Shown: positions 38,624-39,639 of the stretch, piece by piece
Position numbering within the stretch: position 1 is the stretch's first letter
Layout of the letters: each line of letters starts with the position of its first letter
Assembly: GCA_045644605.1 (NCBI GenBank)
Contig: JAZRHB010000020.1
Location: 1-39,639 of the forward strand
DNA length: 39,639 nucleotides
Direction of reading: 5' to 3'
From: RGIG4103 sp045644605
GTDB taxonomy: Bacteria > Bacillota > Clostridia > RUG12999
Notes under the pieces: generated by a model
The model's input: only the letters and a program-made list of their open reading frames with translations
The model's database searches: none
What the model was told of the DNA's origin: nothing
Position numbers and translations under genes: made by a program

Positions 38624-39639
38624 ATGAAAGCATCAATGACATTTATTAATGATTATGTAAATATTAAAGATATTGACCCGAAAACTTTTTCCGACGAAAT
38701 GACAATGTCTGGTACAAAAGTTGAAGGATACGAAAACTTAGGGGAAGAAATAAACAACGTAGTTGTAGGTAAAATTCTTTCCATAGAAAAACATCCCGAT
38801 GCAGACAAGCTTGTTGTTTGTATGGTAGATGTGGGTAAAGAAACAATTCAGATTGTTACCGGTGCACCAAACGTATTTGAAGGCGCACTTGTACCGGTTG
38901 CTCTTCATAAATCAAATCTTCCCGGCGGAGTTAAAATCACAAAAGGTAAACTCCGCGGCGTTGAATCCTGCGGAATGTTCTGTTCACACGAGGAACTCGG
39001 TATGAACATTTCCGATTACGAAGGCGCATGTGAAGACGGCGTTATTATATTTAAGGAAGATATTGCTCCGGGTACAGATATAAAAGAAGCACTTTCGCTT
39101 AATGAAAATATTATTGAATTTGAAATCACACCTAATCGTGCAGATTGCTATAGCGTTCTTGGTCTTGCAAGAGAAGCGGCAGTTACATTCGGAAGACCGC
39201 TTGATATTAAAAAACCTAAAGTAACAGGAAACAGCGAAAAAGCTTCTGATTATGCAAGTATCGAAGTTGAAGATACAGCTCTTTGCCCGAGATATGCGGC
39301 AAGAATAGTTAAAAACGTAAAAATCGGTCCGTCGCCGAAATGGCTTCGTGATAGACTCAAAGGCTGTGGAATCCGTTCAATCAATAATGTGGTTGATATA
39401 ACAAACTTCCTGCTTATGGAATACGGTCAGCCGATGCATGCATTTGATCTTTCATATCTTGAAGATTCCAAAATCGTTGTAAGACGTGCAAAAGAAGGCG
39501 AAAAAATAGTAACACTTGATGGTGTTGAAAGAAACCTTGATTCTTCAATGCTTGTTATTGCCGACAGCAAAAAACCGGTTGCGGTTGCAGGTGTTATGGG
39601 CGGCGAAAACTCTGAAATCAAAGAAGATACAAAAACACT
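38624..39639 (+). CDS. pheT: Phenylalanyl-tRNA synthetase beta subunit (3' truncated by window)
   Basis: PheT pairs with PheS and holds tRNA-binding and editing domains. The window shows 338 codons from ATG 38624, which has GGGGGG 7-9 bases upstream, 14 bases after pheS. Visible parts are the N-terminal B1 region, an EMAP-like tRNA-binding domain at about 40-150 (VGKILSIEKHPDADKLVVC, GVESCGMFCSHEELG), EITPNRADCYSVLGLAREAA, and the B3/B4 editing domain start (RLKGCGIRSINNVVDITNF, MEYGQPMHAFD, AGVMGGENSEI). The frame is open to the edge; the full protein should be about 790-800 residues. Confidence 0.97.
   Translation, partial: MKASMTFINDYVNIKDIDPKTFSDEMTMSGTKVEGYENLGEEINNVVVGKILSIEKHPDADKLVVCMVDVGKETIQIVTGAPNVFEGALVPVALHKSNLPGGVKITKGKLRGVESCGMFCSHEELGMNISDYEGACEDGVIIFKEDIAPGTDIKEALSLNENIIEFEITPNRADCYSVLGLAREAAVTFGRPLDIKKPKVTGNSEKASDYASIEVEDTALCPRYAARIVKNVKIGPSPKWLRDRLKGCGIRSINNVVDITNFLLMEYGQPMHAFDLSYLEDSKIVVRRAKEGEKIVTLDGVERNLDSSMLVIADSKKPVAVAGVMGGENSEIKEDTKT

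Noticed and set aside
1..39639. CRISPR array, prophage or genomic island
   Set aside because: No regularly spaced direct repeats, integrase, phage structural genes or att-like repeats next to the tRNA operon were seen, and the genes are ordinary chromosomal ones.

Overview
The window looks like chromosomal DNA from an AT-rich Bacillota of class Clostridia. The signs are strong AGGAGG-type ribosome binding sites, many TTGACA-17-TATAAT promoters, a phenylalanine T-box leader, a glucose PTS operon with HPr, a SleB-type hydrolase behind a copper-amine-oxidase-N domain, an SLH-domain remnant, and a Pta-AckA acetate route. I cannot name a genus. No phage, plasmid, CRISPR array or intact insertion sequence was seen. 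Most of the window is ordinary housekeeping, and the unusual material sits mainly between genes.

Layout. 1-2005: the tail of an unrecognised gene, a NagD-type HAD phosphatase overlapping rlmH, and a convergent DUF5662 gene. 2088-7856: glucose PTS operon (IICBA, HPr, EI), followed in the same direction by a D-2-hydroxyacid dehydrogenase and a short-chain dehydrogenase. 7890-11845: a MarR regulator with a perfect palindromic operator, then an iron alcohol dehydrogenase, a class-3-like aldehyde dehydrogenase and a DegV fatty-acid-binding protein, which together suggest a regulated (fatty) aldehyde/alcohol module. 11851-12535: a decayed gene that keeps its promoter. 12588-14820 (minus): a DUF554 membrane protein, a five-tRNA operon (Gly-Arg-His-Gln-Lys) and a SleB-like cell wall hydrolase. 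14935-17446: glmU and prs. 17450-18245: an 800-base region with a gene broken by one in-frame TAA, a candidate hairpin RNA with its own promoter and terminator, and a palindromic MITE-like repeat. 18250-20476 (minus): pta-ackA. 20659-23841: tmcAL, an AEC transporter, an SLH fragment and a secreted CAP protein.

23851-30050: argD-argF behind a promoter overlapped by two ARG boxes, then about 170 bases of strongly folded sequence including a possible H-type pseudoknot, then GNAT-comEC-holA. 30057-33609: DUF2508 and EamA genes diverging from a 19-bp palindrome, then (minus) a HisD-family dehydrogenase with altered metal-site residues followed by cysK. 33620-37241 (minus): rpmE and a full-length carB with no carA beside it. 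37270-39639: a T-box leader controlling pheS-pheT, with pheT cut by the window end.

How the genes work together: glucose uptake (PTS) and acetate production (Pta-AckA) suggest a fermentative lifestyle. ArgD, ArgF and CarB supply arginine and carbamoyl phosphate steps, with ArgR control visible at argD. PheST is under tRNA-sensing control. The observations most worth a second look are the folded leader at 26107-26268, the candidate RNA at 17883-18041, the HPr with Lys at the regulatory Ser46 position, and the HisD-like enzyme lacking two canonical active-site residues.
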